Source: Bremia lactucae (taxonomy: Eukaryota; Oomycota; Peronosporomycetes; Peronosporales; Peronosporaceae). From it: a stretch of DNA of 64,000 nucleotides. Position 1 is the first letter of the stretch; every line of letters begins with the position of its first letter. The position numbers and the translations under genes were made by a program. The notes under the pieces are model-generated. The model saw only the letters and a list, made by a program, of their open reading frames with translations, did no database searches and was not told the DNA's origin. Shown here in pieces: positions 63,601-64,000 of this stretch. The stretch covers positions 2,047,407 through 2,111,406 of the forward strand of contig NC_090622.1 in assembly GCF_004359215.1 (NCBI RefSeq), written 5' to 3'.

Positions 63601-64000
63601 CCGCGCCTTGATCCTTTCGTCCTTAATCATAGCATTTATCGTCCCATAAGATGAGTGACCCAGTCATCTGTGCCATAGCTCGCTCTCTTACGCGGCTACG
63701 AGGCACTCCGCATCAACCTCAACGTTGAGGTACATCAGGAACCCTGTTTCCTTCCAGTGGCAACTGGTGTCCCGCCCCGCTGCACGACGCACTTGTTGCG
63801 CGTGATATCAATTGTCTTTCCTCGCGCTGATGCAGCCGTTAGTTAGAACAATTTTTGATAGATCTTTTACTGGAAAGTGTTTTCGAGGCGAGCATCGATC
63901 CACGCATGCCCGGTCCAAACTCGTAGTTTTTTCTCGTTCCATGGCCAGTGACCTTGAGCTTCACATCACTCTTCGCGCTTGATATACTGCGGGCCTGGCA
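63601..64000 (-). pseudogene. Copia pre-integrase/protease region, decayed
   Basis: Minus-strand LKDLSKIVLTAASARED and HWKETGFLMYLNVEVDAE are readable near 63860-63700 and sit where copia protease/pre-integrase is expected. No DTGA motif seen before the window ends. Confidence 0.5.

Larger units (their letters stand above)
59640..64000 (-). mobile_element. Ty1/copia retrotransposon, interrupted, running off the window
   Basis: From high to low: pre-integrase/integrase, RT, [gypsy fragment], RNase H. The copia order (integrase before RT) and the motifs below define the superfamily. LTRs and gag are not visible. Confidence 0.8.

Noticed and set aside
1..64000. RxLR, Crinkler or other secreted effector genes, expected in such a genome
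   Set aside because: No open frame combines a signal peptide with an RxLR-EER or LFLAK-type motif. Short frames are shadows of retroelement coding.
1..64000. CRISPR arrays, prokaryotic operons or ribosome binding sites
   Set aside because: The tandem repeats seen are a tRNA array, a 33-bp and a 120-bp protein-coding repeat. Gene content is eukaryotic.

Overview
The window reads as repeat-dense nuclear DNA of a plant-associated oomycete (Phytophthora or downy-mildew type). This is an inference from three things. The Ty3/gypsy pol proteins have the oomycete style, with RT motif YFDDIFVHSR, a DD35E integrase and a C-terminal chromodomain. There is a GT60-type GlcNAc transferase. The base composition is AT-rich with decayed, nested retroelements. 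About 95% of the window is LTR retrotransposon debris. I sort it by eye into five families, with labels local to this report: A (chromodomain gypsy), X (gypsy), Q (gypsy), P (unassigned LTR element) and C (gag only), plus a Ty1/copia element. Boundaries come from TG..CA LTR ends, primer sites, polypurine tracts and comparison between copies. No alignment was run.

Layout. 0-8 kb: P LTR and gag start (-), then a Q element (+) whose antisense ORF is split by a foreign pol fragment (R, -). 8-13.3 kb: X LTR and gag remains, LTR fragments of X, A and Q, and two foldback palindromes. 13.3-23.5 kb: C gag (+), an X element (-) containing a 2,475-bp perfect-looking duplication around a single N, and an X pol remnant (+). 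23.5-26 kb: P LTR, a second copy of the Q antisense region carrying a probable SINE with a 17-bp target duplication, and a Q LTR. 26.0-33.7 kb: element A (+), the most complete element (LTR-gag-protease-RT-RNase H-integrase-chromodomain-LTR). 34.6-37.9 kb: the only host gene island, a phenolic acid decarboxylase (+) and a GT60 glycosyltransferase (-), convergent. 37.9-42.7 kb: element B, a second family A copy (-). 42.7-45.1 kb: LTR fragments, C gag (+) and X pol tail (-). 45.07-45.99 kb: a tandem array of four valine tRNA genes. 46-49.8 kb: element D, a third family A copy (-). 49.8-59.4 kb: several X copies, one P copy and a 100-N gap. 59.6-64 kb: a copia element (-) interrupted by a gypsy R pol fragment.

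The most notable system is an extra gene in family A. In both A and B an ORF of about 250-270 codons lies between the end of pol and the 3' LTR, on the strand opposite to pol. Its start codon, its length and a large part of its sequence are shared by the two diverged copies, although both are now broken. I recognise no domain in it. Family Q may carry a different antisense ORF in the same place. Other points worth attention are the valine tRNA array with three anticodons in near-identical repeats, the SINE, several perfect foldback palindromes unique to single element copies, and assembly joins marked by single Ns.

The two host genes are intact in frame. No RxLR-type effector, rRNA gene or CRISPR array was found.
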